The position numbers and the translations under genes are program-made. The notes under the pieces were generated by a model. The model was not told the origin of the DNA. It worked only from the letters and a program-made list of their open reading frames with translations, and did no database searches. Shown here one piece after another: positions 50,653 through 59,689 of a stretch of 64,000 nucleotides of DNA. Each line of letters begins with the position of its first letter. Position 1 is the first letter of the stretch. Origin of the DNA: Pseudomonas deceptionensis (GTDB lineage: Bacteria > Pseudomonadota > Gammaproteobacteria > Pseudomonadales > Pseudomonadaceae); the NCBI RefSeq assembly GCF_900106095.1, contig NZ_FNUD01000002.1, positions 1,199,501 through 1,263,500 on the forward strand, read 5' to 3'.

Positions 50653-51885
50653 TCACGCGGCCAGGCCTTGCATATCAATGGACGTTTTACGTTGTGCGAT
50701 CAGCTCGCTCAACAGGCGCCCGCTGCCGCAGGCCAGAGTGAAGCCCAGTGCGCCGTGGCCCAGGTTGAGCCACAGGTTGCGATAGCCGCTGGCGCCAAGG
50801 ATGGGCACGCCACTGGGGGTTGCAGGACGCATGCCGGCCCACTCGATGGCGTCGTCATAGTTGCCCGATTCCGGGAAGGTACTGGCGGCCAGTTGGCGCA
50901 TTTGTGCCAGGCGTTTGGGGTCCAGCGAGGGGTCGAAACCGACGATGTCGACCATCGCGGCAATGCGCAATTGCTCGCCGATGCGGGCGTACACAATTTT
51001 GCGGTCGTAGTCAGTGATGCTCACGTGGGGTGCTTTTTGCGGGTCGGTGAGGGCCAGCGTGAGGCTATAACCCTTAAGCGGGTACAGCGGCAGGTTCAAT
51101 CCTGGCAGGCGCAGCGCCGGGCTGTTGTGGCCGGCAGCGAGCACCAGCTGATCGACGGCCAGAACTTCATTGCCCATCTCCACAGCCTGCACCACGCCGT
51201 TGGCATGCCGAAGCCGGGTGACGGTTTTCCCCAACATAAAGGTGCAACGGCCGCTGGCCTCCAAACGGGCAGCCAGTTGCTGGCAGAAAGAGTGGCAATC
51301 ACCGACTTCTTCACTGGGCGTGTAGATGCCGCCGACAAACGCCGACCCCTGCAGGCCCGGCTCCAGGCTGGCGCACTCGCTGGCGGACAGCGCTTGTTGA
51401 AATGAGCTGTGGATAACTTTTTTACGGGCTTTATCGAAGTTTGCGGGCTCACGGAACGCCACCAGTTTGCCGTTGCGCTGCCATGCGAAACCTTCCAGGT
51501 GGTCCTCTTCGCGCCATTGCTGCAGCGTGGTTTGACTGAGCAGCGCCAGGCGCAGCAAGTGGGCACCATTGCGCTGATTGACCGAACTGCGGCATGCCGC
51601 CATAAACGAGGCCAGCCAGCGCCATTGGGCCGGGTCCATGCGCGGGCGGAGTTTGAGCGGCGAGTCCCCGCGCAGCATCCAGCCCATTGCTTGCCAGGGC
51701 ACCCCGGCATCGGCCAGCGGAGCAACATAGCGGTAGGAAAGCTGGCCGCCATTGGCAAAGCTGGTCTGGCTGCCCAGGGTTGGCTGAGCTTCGATCACGG
51801 TCACTTCAAAGCCGTCGCGCACCAATGCATACGCCGTTGCCAGCCCGATAACCCCCCCGCCGATGATGCACACTCGCTTTGCCAT
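50653..51885 (-). CDS. dguA: FAD-dependent D-amino acid dehydrogenase, DguA/DadA type
   Basis: A 410-residue DAO-family flavoenzyme. KRVCIIGGGVIGLATAYALVRDGFEVTVIEAQ is the FAD Rossmann motif; FANGGQLSYRYVAPLADAGVPWQ follows as in DadA. LPLYPLKGYSLTL, IEWAGMRPATPSGVPILG and LWLNLGHGALGFTLACGSG are the C-terminal FAD-binding blocks. It would oxidise D-amino acids to imino acids and pass electrons to the respiratory chain. Context (RidA, binding protein, LysR) points to D-glutamate. It lies divergent to the regulator with 109 bases between. Confidence 0.85.
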   Translation of the reverse strand: MAKRVCIIGGGVIGLATAYALVRDGFEVTVIEAQPTLGSQTSFANGGQLSYRYVAPLADAGVPWQAMGWMLRGDSPLKLRPRMDPAQWRWLASFMAACRSSVNQRNGAHLLRLALLSQTTLQQWREEDHLEGFAWQRNGKLVAFREPANFDKARKKVIHSSFQQALSASECASLEPGLQGSAFVGGIYTPSEEVGDCHSFCQQLAARLEASGRCTFMLGKTVTRLRHANGVVQAVEMGNEVLAVDQLVLAAGHNSPALRLPGLNLPLYPLKGYSLTLALTDPQKAPHVSITDYDRKIVYARIGEQLRIAAMVDIVGFDPSLDPKRLAQMRQLAASTFPESGNYDDAIEWAGMRPATPSGVPILGASGYRNLWLNLGHGALGFTLACGSGRLLSELIAQRKTSIDMQGLAA

Positions 51886-51994
51886 ATCTGTCCTTGGTCC
51901 ACTGTTGAGCGGACTTCAGGTTAGGGGTAGGTGACAGGCGGCGAACAATGAATAAAGATGGTCCTCCCATAAACAAAGGTTATGGACTGCTGCC

Positions 51995-52906
51995 ATGCGC
52001 TTGCGTCATATCGAGGTGTTCCAGGCTATTCGCCAGACCGGTTCTGTCAGTGCGGCGGCGCAACTGCTGCATGTCTCGCAGCCTGCGGTCAGCAAAGTGT
52101 TGCAGCATGCCGAGCAACGGCTGGGCTTTGCGCTGTTTTTACGTGTGCGGGGCAAACTCCAGCCCACCCCCGAGGCGTTGTTGCTGGAGCGTGAAGTCAA
52201 CAAGGTGACTGAAAGCCTGCAAGGCGTGCAGCGTTTGGCCGAGAGCCTGCGGCGCGAGCCGGGGCACCGGTTGCGTATCGGTAGCACGCCGGCATTGGCC
52301 CTGTCGTTGATGCCACCGGTGATCAGTGAGTGGACGCGTCGTTATCCAGATATCAGCTGTGAGCTGGTCAGTGCCCATAGTCGTGAGCTGATACAGAACC
52401 TGTTGATGCGCGAACTGGACGTGGCCCTGACCTTCAAGTTGCCTGACCATCCAGGGCTCAAGGCCCAGGCATTGGCCCACGGCGTGCTGGTGGCACTGGC
52501 ACCGCGCGGGTTCTGGCCGGATGAAACCGAAGGCGTGCCGCTGGCGCTGGATGAACTGGCGGATGCACCGTTGATCGGCCTGAGCAGTGCCGATCCGCTG
52601 TTCGCGCACCTGGACAGCTACCTCAAGACAATTGATCCGCCGCCGCGCATCAGCATTGCCGTACAGACCTATTCGTTGGCGCGGGCGATGGTGGAGTCGG
52701 GTGCCGGATTGACGGTGATTGATCCGTTTACCGCGCTGGGTGCTTCACGGGCGAGCACGTTGATCCGGCCATTGAGCCCGGCGCTGCCGATTACGCTGTA
52801 TGCGTTGACCCGGGCGGACGAAGCCCCGGCGCATATGCTGGAAGGGTTGCTGCAACTGTTCGCTGAACGGGCCAGCGAGCAGTTGCAGCGGTTGGCGGGT
52901 GGCTAA
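51995..52906 (+). CDS. dguR: LysR-type regulator, DguR type
   Basis: A 303-residue LysR-type regulator. MRLRHIEVFQAIRQTGSVSAAAQLLHVSQPAVSKVLQHAEQRLGFALFLR is the winged helix-turn-helix domain; the effector domain starts near residue 90 (HRLRIGSTPALALSLMPPVI). It is divergent from the dguABC-like genes and probably controls them, with the binding site in the 109-base gap. Symbol assigned by analogy with the P. aeruginosa dguRABC locus. Confidence 0.82.
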   Translation: MRLRHIEVFQAIRQTGSVSAAAQLLHVSQPAVSKVLQHAEQRLGFALFLRVRGKLQPTPEALLLEREVNKVTESLQGVQRLAESLRREPGHRLRIGSTPALALSLMPPVISEWTRRYPDISCELVSAHSRELIQNLLMRELDVALTFKLPDHPGLKAQALAHGVLVALAPRGFWPDETEGVPLALDELADAPLIGLSSADPLFAHLDSYLKTIDPPPRISIAVQTYSLARAMVESGAGLTVIDPFTALGASRASTLIRPLSPALPITLYALTRADEAPAHMLEGLLQLFAERASEQLQRLAGG

Positions 52907-52920
52907 CGGCATTTAAAAAT

Positions 52921-52972
52921 TGTGGGAGCGAGCCTGCTCGCGAAGATCATTCGCGAGCAGGCCGGCTCCCAC
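52921..52972. repeat. Palindromic repeat, family B, copy 5
   Basis: Arms GTGGGAGCGAGCCTGCTCGCGAA (first 20 bases shared with copies 3 and 4) and TTCGCGAGCAGGCCGGCTCCCAC with a GATCA centre. Between the convergent dguR and the PQQ dehydrogenase gene. Confidence 0.9.
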
Positions 52973-52987
52973 GGTTGAAGTCATGCT

Positions 52988-54979
52988 TTATTTCGGCAAT
53001 GCGTACACCACCACCTGATCGCCCACCTGATCTTTCATGATCGAGTTACCACCCGCGACAAACGCCACGTATTGCCGGCCCTTGTATTCATACACGGCGG
53101 GGTTGGCCACGGCGGGGGCCATGACGATGTCCGACCACAGCTCCTTGCCGTCCTCCAGTGCATAGGCGCGCACCTTGGCATCCATGGAAGCGCCGATAAA
53201 CACCACGCCACCTGCGGTCACTGCAGGGCCACCAATCGTTGGCGAGCCCATGCTCTCAGGCATGTACCAGCCATATTGCTGGACCGCACCCATTGGACGA
53301 CGCCATTTCACATCACCGGTGCGCATGTCGATCGCCACGATTTCACCGAATGGCGGAGCCCAGCAAGGCATGCCAGCCCAGTTCTGCGCGTTCAGCAGGC
53401 TCATCCCGAAAGGTGCGCCGATCTGCGGGTAGAACCCGTTTTCGTTGCCCGCGGTTTTCGGCTGTTTGTCGTAGGACGCGCGATCCCACAGTTTGATCAT
53501 CTGCACAATGTGCGAGGTGTTCACAATGGCGACCTGGCTGACCGGGTCAAACGCTACACCGCCCCATTGCACGCCCCCGGCACTGTCCGGATAGGCCAGT
53601 ACGCCGTTGCCTTTGGTGCTGGGTGGCGAGTACATGCCGTTGTATTCCAGGCCGTCCCACATTTTCGAGCACTGGCCAAAACCGACGATGTCTGCAATTT
53701 TCCAGATCGGTGGCTTTTTGGACTGGTCCATCAACGGTGCAGGTTTGGTCGGGAATGGTTGGGTGGGCGAGTAGACTTCCCCGGCCACGTCCCCTTGCGG
53801 CACCGGGCGTTCTTCAATCGGCCACACGTCCTCACCGGTGCGGCGGTCAACCGTGAACAGGAATCCCATTTTGGTCGCTTGCACCAACGCAGCCACGGGT
53901 TTGCCATTGACGGTGATGTCCATCAGCGTCGGCGCGGAGTTTATGTCGTAGTCCCACAAGTCGTGGTGAACCCACTGACGAGACCAGACAACCTTGCCCG
54001 TATTGATATCCAGAGCGGTGGTTGAGGTGCCCAGCGGGATCGGGTTGACCCGGTTGCCGCCCCAATAGTTGGGTGAAGGCGAGGACACGGGGATATACAG
54101 CAAGCCCAGCGCCGGGTCATAAGACATGGCGGTCCAGATGTTGGCGGTGCCGGTTTTGTCTGCCTCGTCATCCGGGATCGGTTTGAACTCCCACTCCAGT
54201 GCGCCTGTGCGGGCGTTGAGGGCAAACAGTGAACCTGGGGATTCAACTTCATACTCCCAGTCTTTACCGGCCCAGCCGACGATCAGCTTGTCACCGATAA
54301 CGGTGGGTGGTTGCAGCTGGGATAACGGCCATTTGGCGTTGACGGTGTTCCATTGGTTGACGTCCACCACACCGTTTTTGCCGAAGCCTTCGCACGGCTT
54401 GCCGGTGTCGGCATCCACCGCATACAGCTGCGCGGTCATGTTGCCCAGATACACCATCTTCTGGCAGGCCACGCCCGCTTGAGGGGTCTTCTCCTGCCAA
54501 TACGCCACACCGCGTGATTTGAGCGCGGGCTGTGTTTCGGCGACCAGTTGCGACTTGGTGTCGTAGGTCCACTTCTCTTTGCCGGTCTCGGGCTCAAGGG
54601 CGATGATCCGGTAAAAAGGCGTGCCGACGTACAGCGTGTCATTGGCAAAAATAGGGGTGGCGGACCAGACCGATGGCGGGATCTTGCCCTTGCCGGTGGA
54701 CATGTCGCCGGTGAAGTACTGCCAGACCTTGGTCAGTTTGCCGACGTTGTCCTTGTTGATTTGAGTCAGTGGCGAGTACTTCTGCGCACTGAGTTGCCCG
54801 TGAAAGCTGTCCCATTCCTTGCCGCTGGGAATGGGCAGTTTGGCGTCTTCGGCAGAGATGCTGGACGGTGCCAGCAACGGTGGTGGAACGGTGTAGGTGT
54901 CTTGCGCGTGGGCGTTTGAAACACCTGCCAGCAAGCACAGCGCCGGTGCAGTCAAAAGATGTTTTTTGATCCCGTTCAT
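52988..54979 (-). CDS. PQQ-dependent dehydrogenase, glucose/quinate/polyol family, catalytic subunit
   Basis: A 663-residue quinoprotein with an eight-bladed propeller fold. A signal peptide ends at AHAQ (26). Family blocks are SFHGQLSAQKYSPLTQINKDNV, CQKMVYLGNMTAQLYAVDADTGK and VHHDLWDYDINSAPTLMDI, in which H338-H339-D340 resemble the HHDLWDMD active-site block of membrane glucose and quinate dehydrogenases. Unlike those enzymes it has no N-terminal membrane domain. A four-helix protein is encoded directly upstream with a 4-base overlap and likely replaces it. Substrate unknown; sugar or polyol oxidation in the periplasm is the family expectation. No PQQ synthesis genes are in the window. 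Confidence 0.85.
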   Translation of the reverse strand: MNGIKKHLLTAPALCLLAGVSNAHAQDTYTVPPPLLAPSSISAEDAKLPIPSGKEWDSFHGQLSAQKYSPLTQINKDNVGKLTKVWQYFTGDMSTGKGKIPPSVWSATPIFANDTLYVGTPFYRIIALEPETGKEKWTYDTKSQLVAETQPALKSRGVAYWQEKTPQAGVACQKMVYLGNMTAQLYAVDADTGKPCEGFGKNGVVDVNQWNTVNAKWPLSQLQPPTVIGDKLIVGWAGKDWEYEVESPGSLFALNARTGALEWEFKPIPDDEADKTGTANIWTAMSYDPALGLLYIPVSSPSPNYWGGNRVNPIPLGTSTTALDINTGKVVWSRQWVHHDLWDYDINSAPTLMDITVNGKPVAALVQATKMGFLFTVDRRTGEDVWPIEERPVPQGDVAGEVYSPTQPFPTKPAPLMDQSKKPPIWKIADIVGFGQCSKMWDGLEYNGMYSPPSTKGNGVLAYPDSAGGVQWGGVAFDPVSQVAIVNTSHIVQMIKLWDRASYDKQPKTAGNENGFYPQIGAPFGMSLLNAQNWAGMPCWAPPFGEIVAIDMRTGDVKWRRPMGAVQQYGWYMPESMGSPTIGGPAVTAGGVVFIGASMDAKVRAYALEDGKELWSDIVMAPAVANPAVYEYKGRQYVAFVAGGNSIMKDQVGDQVVVYALPK

Positions 54980-55350
54980 ATCGCGCTCCTTGTTGGCTTG
55001 GCGCCAAAGGTTTCAATGACAACACCCACGGCGTAGACCACCAGAACGGCAACGGACCACCAACCGTGCAGCAGGCTCGCGGCGAAAATCGTCCCGATGG
55101 CACCGGCCCAACCCAGAAAAATGACGAAGTTTCGCAGGCCCCCTGCCTTGGTTTGAACCAGCAGTACGCCCAAAACAAACAGCACGAATTCGGCAAGCAT
55201 CGTTGTCATTGCACCCCCGGAATCGGTCACGCCGGACAACGGGGTGAAGAATCGCCAGGCCGTAATGGCCAGGGCGACCAGCGCCGCAATGATCATGATG
55301 TAGGCACCGAGATGGCGCCTGGGCGGTGCATAGGCAGCAGAAGTACTCAT
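54976..55350 (-). CDS. Small four-helix membrane protein, likely anchor subunit of the PQQ dehydrogenase
   Basis: A 124-residue protein with four hydrophobic helices (AYIMIIAALVALAITAW, MLAEFVLFVLGVLLV, LRNFVIFLGWAGAIGTIFAASLL, WSVAVLVVYAVGVVI). Its stop overlaps the start of the PQQ dehydrogenase (ATGA). The layout is like the SldB small subunit paired with the SldA large subunit of membrane polyol dehydrogenases, or the N-terminal helices of glucose dehydrogenase cut off as a gene. I see no strong sequence signature, so the role is inferred from topology and coupling. Confidence 0.6.
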   Translation of the reverse strand: MSTSAAYAPPRRHLGAYIMIIAALVALAITAWRFFTPLSGVTDSGGAMTTMLAEFVLFVLGVLLVQTKAGGLRNFVIFLGWAGAIGTIFAASLLHGWWSVAVLVVYAVGVVIETFGAKPTRSAI

Positions 55351-55447
55351 CCCTTTCTCCTTTCCGATTCATGCCTTCAGGCATCAGGAAAGTGAGTGTA
55401 GCCAAGGCGGGGGAAATCACCGGGATGAGGTGCTGCGACAGGAGCTT

Positions 55448-55590
55448 TGTAGCCGCTGCCGAGGCACGAAGGCTGCGATCGGGTTGGTGCGCAACTGCGA
55501 CACAGTGCTCGTAAACAAAAAGGCTGCGATTTATCTGACACAGCGACGTGTCATATAAATCGCAGCCTTCGTTCCTCGGCAGCGGCTACA
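55448..55590. repeat. Compound family A palindrome with nested long hairpin
   Basis: Outer ends TGTAGCCGCTGCCGAGG and CCTCGGCAGCGGCTACA. Inside, a second inverted repeat has arms AAGGCTGCGATTTAT / ATAAATCGCAGCCTT extended by TGACAC / GTGTCA around AGCGAC (55520-55569). This copy is longer than the others and seems built of more than one unit. It lies downstream of the Na+/H+ antiporter gene. Confidence 0.85.
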
Positions 55591-55607
55591 GGAATCTCTG
55601 GCGCGGA

Positions 55608-56867
55608 TCAGTGCGCTTGCTCAGCCTCCACCGGCGCATCCTTGGTCACATGCTTGACCAGTTTGCCGATGGTCAAACCCTGGAACAGGATCGACGACAG
55701 CACCACGATGTAGGTGATACTCAGGATCAGATCGCGTTCCGGGCCCAGCGGCAAGGCCAGGGCCAGCGCCACCGAAACACCGCCGCGCAGGCCGCCCCAG
55801 GTCAGGATGCGGATGGTGCCGCGGGGCACGGTGCGCCAGCGGCGCAGCAACACAATGGCCGGGGCCACGGTCAACAGGCGCGAGAGCAAAATGGCCACGG
55901 CCAGTACGCTGGCAGCCAGCAAATGCAGCCACGAGAATGGCAGCAGCAACAGCTCCATGCCGATCAGCGCAAACAGCAGCGCGTTAAGCATGTCATCGAG
56001 CAACTCCCAGAAACCGTCCATGTAGCGACGGGTCATCTCGTTCATGGCCTTGTTGCGGCCCAGATTACCGATGATCAGACCGGCGACCACCATCGCAATC
56101 GGCGCCGACACATGCAGCTCACTGGCCATGGCCGAACCGCCAATCACCAGTGCCAGGGTCAGCATCACTTCGATCTGGTATTGCTCGATGCTCTTGATCA
56201 TCCGGTACACCAGATAACCGATCAGACCACCGAACACCACGCCGCCAATGGCTTCGTGGGCAAACAGCATTGCCGTGGCGCTCAGGCTAGGGGTTTCGCC
56301 CAGTTGCACAATGCCCAGCAACACGGTGAACACCACAACGGCAGTGCCGTCATTGAATAGCGACTCGCCGACGATGGTGGTTTTCAGCGGCTTGGAGGCG
56401 TTGGCGGTACGCAATACACCGAGCACGGCAATCGGGTCGGTGGGGGAGATCAGGGCGCCGAACAACAGGCAGTACAGGAAGCTGATATGCCAGCCGAACA
56501 AGCCGAAAATCCAGTACGCCAAGCTGCCGATCACCGTGGTGGCGATCAACACGCCGACCGTGGCCAGCAGACCAATGGGCCAGCGATAGCTGCGTACGTC
56601 GCTGAAGTTCACGTGCAGGGCACCGGCAAACAGCAGGAATGACAGCATCCAGTTCATCAGCAGATCGCCGAAGTCGATCTGGCCGATCAGTTCCTGCACG
56701 CGCTCTTCGAGGCCCGGGTAACCGATAAAACTCAAACCTTGCAACAGCAACGAAAACATAAGGGCGGTGACCATCACGCCAATCGTCGGCGGCAGGCCGA
56801 TAAAGCGGAAGTTCACGTAAGTCAGTAGTGAGGTCAGGCAGATAAACGCAGCAACAAGCTCAAGCAT
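55608..56867 (-). CDS. Na+/H+ antiporter, CPA1 (NhaP-like) family
   Basis: A 419-residue membrane protein with about twelve hydrophobic helices. GALISPTDPIAVLGVLR carries the conserved Asp of the transport site region, and GESLFNDGTAVVVFTVLLG the ND motif of electroneutral CPA1 exchangers. LRGGVSVALALALP near residue 350 has the conserved Arg. The C-terminal cytoplasmic tail is short (about 20 residues). It would exchange Na+ or K+ for H+ at the inner membrane. Divergent from the EamA gene. Confidence 0.9.
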   Translation of the reverse strand: MLELVAAFICLTSLLTYVNFRFIGLPPTIGVMVTALMFSLLLQGLSFIGYPGLEERVQELIGQIDFGDLLMNWMLSFLLFAGALHVNFSDVRSYRWPIGLLATVGVLIATTVIGSLAYWIFGLFGWHISFLYCLLFGALISPTDPIAVLGVLRTANASKPLKTTIVGESLFNDGTAVVVFTVLLGIVQLGETPSLSATAMLFAHEAIGGVVFGGLIGYLVYRMIKSIEQYQIEVMLTLALVIGGSAMASELHVSAPIAMVVAGLIIGNLGRNKAMNEMTRRYMDGFWELLDDMLNALLFALIGMELLLLPFSWLHLLAASVLAVAILLSRLLTVAPAIVLLRRWRTVPRGTIRILTWGGLRGGVSVALALALPLGPERDLILSITYIVVLSSILFQGLTIGKLVKHVTKDAPVEAEQAH

Positions 56868-57053
56868 CCGGGATCCTGTGGTGGCGAGAGTGAATGGAAA
56901 CCCGATAGGGTCGGGCTATGTTTGGATGCAGACGGGGGCGTCAGGGGCACATCCCCGGGGTGCGGCAAACGGACGCGAAGTCCGAGGTCATTGACCACGG
57001 GGTTGCACTGAGGTTGCATGTGCGCTCGGCCCTATAACAACAAGGAGTCTGTG

Positions 57054-57887
57054 GTGCTGGCAACGGCGTTGGTGTTGGTCGCGGCTGTGTTGCACGCGAT
57101 CTGGAATACCCTGATCAAGTTCAGCGGTGAGCGTTTGCTGGTCATCGCCTGCATGGACACGGTGGCGTTGGTGGTCGTGGCGGTACTGGTGGGCTTTGCG
57201 TCATTCCCGCCGCCGGAGATCTGGCCGTGGATTCTGGCTTCGGTGGCATTCGAGCTGGTTTACCGGGTGCTGCTGATTCGCGCGTATCGGGTGGGTGACC
57301 TGGGGTTGGTGTACCCGCTGATGCGCGGACTTTCGCCGCTGGTGGTGCTGGCGCTGACCCTGACCTTTGCGGGTGAAGTGCTGACGGGCCAGCAGATCAT
57401 CGGCATTTTGCTGATCCCGTGCGGCATGGCCTGCCTGCTGTGGCAGGGAGGAGGCGGTGATCGCTTGCCGTGGTCGATGCTGCCGGTGGTGGCGCTGATC
57501 GGGTTGTGCATCGGCTGCTATACCTTCCTTGACGGTCAGGCTATCCGGCGCTGGCCGCACCCTCTGGATTATCTGGTGTGGGTCACGCTGCTCAGTGCCT
57601 GGCCGTTTCCGCTGCTGGCGATCACCCGCAGGCGTGCCGCGTTTGCACTGTTTTGGCGTACGCAATGGCGCTTGGGTGTGGCGGTGGGGGTTTGCGTACT
57701 GGCCAGCTATGCGCTGGTGCTGTGGGCGATGCAACTGGGCTCGATTGCCGAGGCGGCGGCCCTGCGTGAAGTCAGTGTGATCCTGGTGGTGTTGTTTGGT
57801 ATGCGCTACCTCAAAGAACCTTTTGGCGGTCCGAGGCTCTTAGCCTGTGGGCTGGTGCTGATCGGCATGCTCGTGATGAAACTCTAA
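57054..57887 (+). CDS. EamA (DMT) family transporter
   Basis: A 277-residue membrane protein with ten predicted helices in two EamA repeats. LVLVAAVLHAIWNTLIKFSG opens the first repeat (AxxHAxWN is common in this group), LVYPLMRGLSPLVVLALTLTFAGE ends it, and REVSVILVVLFGMRYLKEPFG ends the second. Metabolite export is the usual role; substrate unknown. The start is probably GTG at 57054, giving a 6-base spacing from GGAG; an ATG at 57018 is in frame but would place the GGAG inside the gene. Confidence 0.8.
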   Translation: MLATALVLVAAVLHAIWNTLIKFSGERLLVIACMDTVALVVVAVLVGFASFPPPEIWPWILASVAFELVYRVLLIRAYRVGDLGLVYPLMRGLSPLVVLALTLTFAGEVLTGQQIIGILLIPCGMACLLWQGGGGDRLPWSMLPVVALIGLCIGCYTFLDGQAIRRWPHPLDYLVWVTLLSAWPFPLLAITRRRAAFALFWRTQWRLGVAVGVCVLASYALVLWAMQLGSIAEAAALREVSVILVVLFGMRYLKEPFGGPRLLACGLVLIGMLVMKL

Positions 57888-57900
57888 AAAGGAAATTCCA

Positions 57901-58287
57901 ATGACGGTTGCCTTCTGGTGTGTACTGATTGCCTTCTGCCTGACCTACGTGTGCACCGCGTTTGCCAAGTTCAGCGATGGCAAGTTCGGGCCCAAGCAAA
58001 ACCATGATCCACGTACGTATCTCGACAACCTTCAAGGTTTTGCCAAGCGTGCCCACAGCGCCCAGCTCAACAGCTTTGAAGTGACCCCGGCCTTTGCTGC
58101 GGCGGTGATCATTGCCGACATCGTAGGCAACGCCCAGCCCGTGACCATCGATGTGCTGGCGGTGCTGTTTATCACCAGTCGCCTGCTGTACATCATTTGC
58201 TACCTGGCCGACTGGGCAATCCTGCGCTCCATCGTGTGGTTTATCGGCATGGGGCTGGTGGTCAGCTTCTTTTTTGTGTCGATGTAA
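57901..58287 (+). CDS. MAPEG family membrane protein
   Basis: A 128-residue four-helix membrane protein of the MAPEG (eicosanoid and glutathione metabolism) family. FAKRAHSAQLNSFEVTPAFAAAVIIADI contains the family motif RAxxAxxNxxE, and ITSRLLYIICYLADWAILRSIVWFIG the second. Bacterial members may have glutathione transferase activity; the real role is unknown. It starts 13 bases after the EamA gene with a good AAGGAA site, so both are likely one unit. Confidence 0.87.
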   Translation: MTVAFWCVLIAFCLTYVCTAFAKFSDGKFGPKQNHDPRTYLDNLQGFAKRAHSAQLNSFEVTPAFAAAVIIADIVGNAQPVTIDVLAVLFITSRLLYIICYLADWAILRSIVWFIGMGLVVSFFFVSM

Positions 58288-58299
58288 CTTGATGAAAAC

Positions 58300-58394
58300 C
58301 TGTAGCCGCTGCCGCAGGCTGCGACGGGTTGCGTAGCGACCCTCGGATGTTGAAGGTCCTGCGGCCCTTATCGCAGCCTGCGGCAGCGGCTACA
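58300..58394. repeat. Palindromic repeat, family A, copy 9
   Basis: Ends CTGTAGCCGCTGCCGCAGG and CCTGCGGCAGCGGCTACAG with inner CTGCGAC / TCGCAG. Between the convergent MAPEG and mltA genes. Confidence 0.92.
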
Positions 58395-58412
58395 GAGCAA
58401 TCGGCGTTGCCT

Positions 58413-59561
58413 TTACTGCGGCAATGCCGCCCCTTTAGGCCACAGCAGCCAGATATTGCCTTTCTGTTTCATGTCGCCCGCAATCAGCCCTGCTTCAGGG
58501 CCGGTGCCAACGAAGAAGTCAGCCCGCACTTCGCCGGCAATGGCGCCGCCGGTGTCCTGGGCTGCCACCGGACGCACGATGGGCTGGCCGTCGGCTTGTG
58601 TGGTCGACAGCCACAACAGGCTGCCCAGCGGGATCACTTTGCGGTCCACCGCCACGCTGTAACCGGCCGTTAGTGGCACATTCAACGAGCCGCGCGGGCC
58701 TTCATTGCTGTCAGGGTTCTGGGTGAAGAACACGTAGCTGGGGTTGCTGGCCAGCATTTCGTGGACGCGCTGCGGGTTAGCCATAGCCCAGGCGTGAATG
58801 GTGCCCATGGTCACGTCTTCTTTTTTCAGTTCGCCCTGCTCAACCAGCCAGCGGCCAATCGGTTTGTACGGGTGGCCGTTCTGGTCGGCATAGCCGATGC
58901 GCAGCTGGCGGCCATTGTCGAGTTGAACCCGGCCAGAGCCCTGGATTTGCAGAAACTGCAGATCCATCGGATCGGTCAGCCATGCCAGGACCGGTGCTTC
59001 GAGGCCTTTGCTGTTAATGGTTTCTGCAGTGTCGTAAGGCTTGAGCACACGGCCTTCAAGGCGCCCGCGCAGGCGTTTGCCTTTGAGCTCGGGGTAGATG
59101 CTGTCCAGGTTGACCACTATCAGGTCGGGCGGTATGCCATAGATCGGTACATTGGCGGCCTGAGTCGGCTTGAGGCTGCCAGGGTAAACCGGTTCGTAGT
59201 AGCCGGTGATCAGGCCGTCGCTGGTGCCTTCGGCCGAGCGCAGGCTGTACACGTCGAGGTGCGATTGCAGGAAGTTGCTGATGTCGGCCACGCTCGGGCT
59301 GGCAGGCAAGGCGGCGGCATCGCTGCACACAGGGCCCCAGTTGGCGTCGGCCTTGAGTCGGGTACAGGCGCTGCGCCATGAAGCAAAACCGCTTTGCAGG
59401 TCGCTGCCCGTCACTTCGGGCAGTGCGCTCCAGTCAGCCTTGCTGTAGGTGGTGTGGGGCTCGGGTTTAGTGGCGTTTGTGTCCTTGTCGGTGCCATTGC
59501 AACCGGCCAGCAACATGACAACGGGCAAGGCCCAGGCCAGTGGCTTGAAAAATGTACTCAT
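58413..59561 (-). CDS. mltA: Membrane-bound lytic murein transglycosylase A (MltA)
   Basis: A 382-residue outer-membrane lipoprotein cleaving glycan strands to 1,6-anhydromuropeptides. The lipobox is LLAGC with acylated Cys21. GLITGYYEPVYPGSLKPT starts the MltA domain; LQIQGSGRVQLDNGRQLRIGYADQNGHPYKPIG is the core, and the C-terminal 3D domain has the catalytic Asp in VAAQDTGGAI. I use the ATG at 59561, which gives a proper signal peptide; the frame is open 16 codons further. Confidence 0.94.
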   Translation of the reverse strand: MSTFFKPLAWALPVVMLLAGCNGTDKDTNATKPEPHTTYSKADWSALPEVTGSDLQSGFASWRSACTRLKADANWGPVCSDAAALPASPSVADISNFLQSHLDVYSLRSAEGTSDGLITGYYEPVYPGSLKPTQAANVPIYGIPPDLIVVNLDSIYPELKGKRLRGRLEGRVLKPYDTAETINSKGLEAPVLAWLTDPMDLQFLQIQGSGRVQLDNGRQLRIGYADQNGHPYKPIGRWLVEQGELKKEDVTMGTIHAWAMANPQRVHEMLASNPSYVFFTQNPDSNEGPRGSLNVPLTAGYSVAVDRKVIPLGSLLWLSTTQADGQPIVRPVAAQDTGGAIAGEVRADFFVGTGPEAGLIAGDMKQKGNIWLLWPKGAALPQ

Positions 59562-59689
59562 AGATGAAGTTCCTTCGAGGGTTGCCGAGGTCATCTGACC
59601 GTCAGGCAATCCTTGTATTCAATAGGGGTATTGGTCTTTGCAGGTGACGCGAGGATACTGGCGACCGAATTCCGTGACCTGAAGCCACC

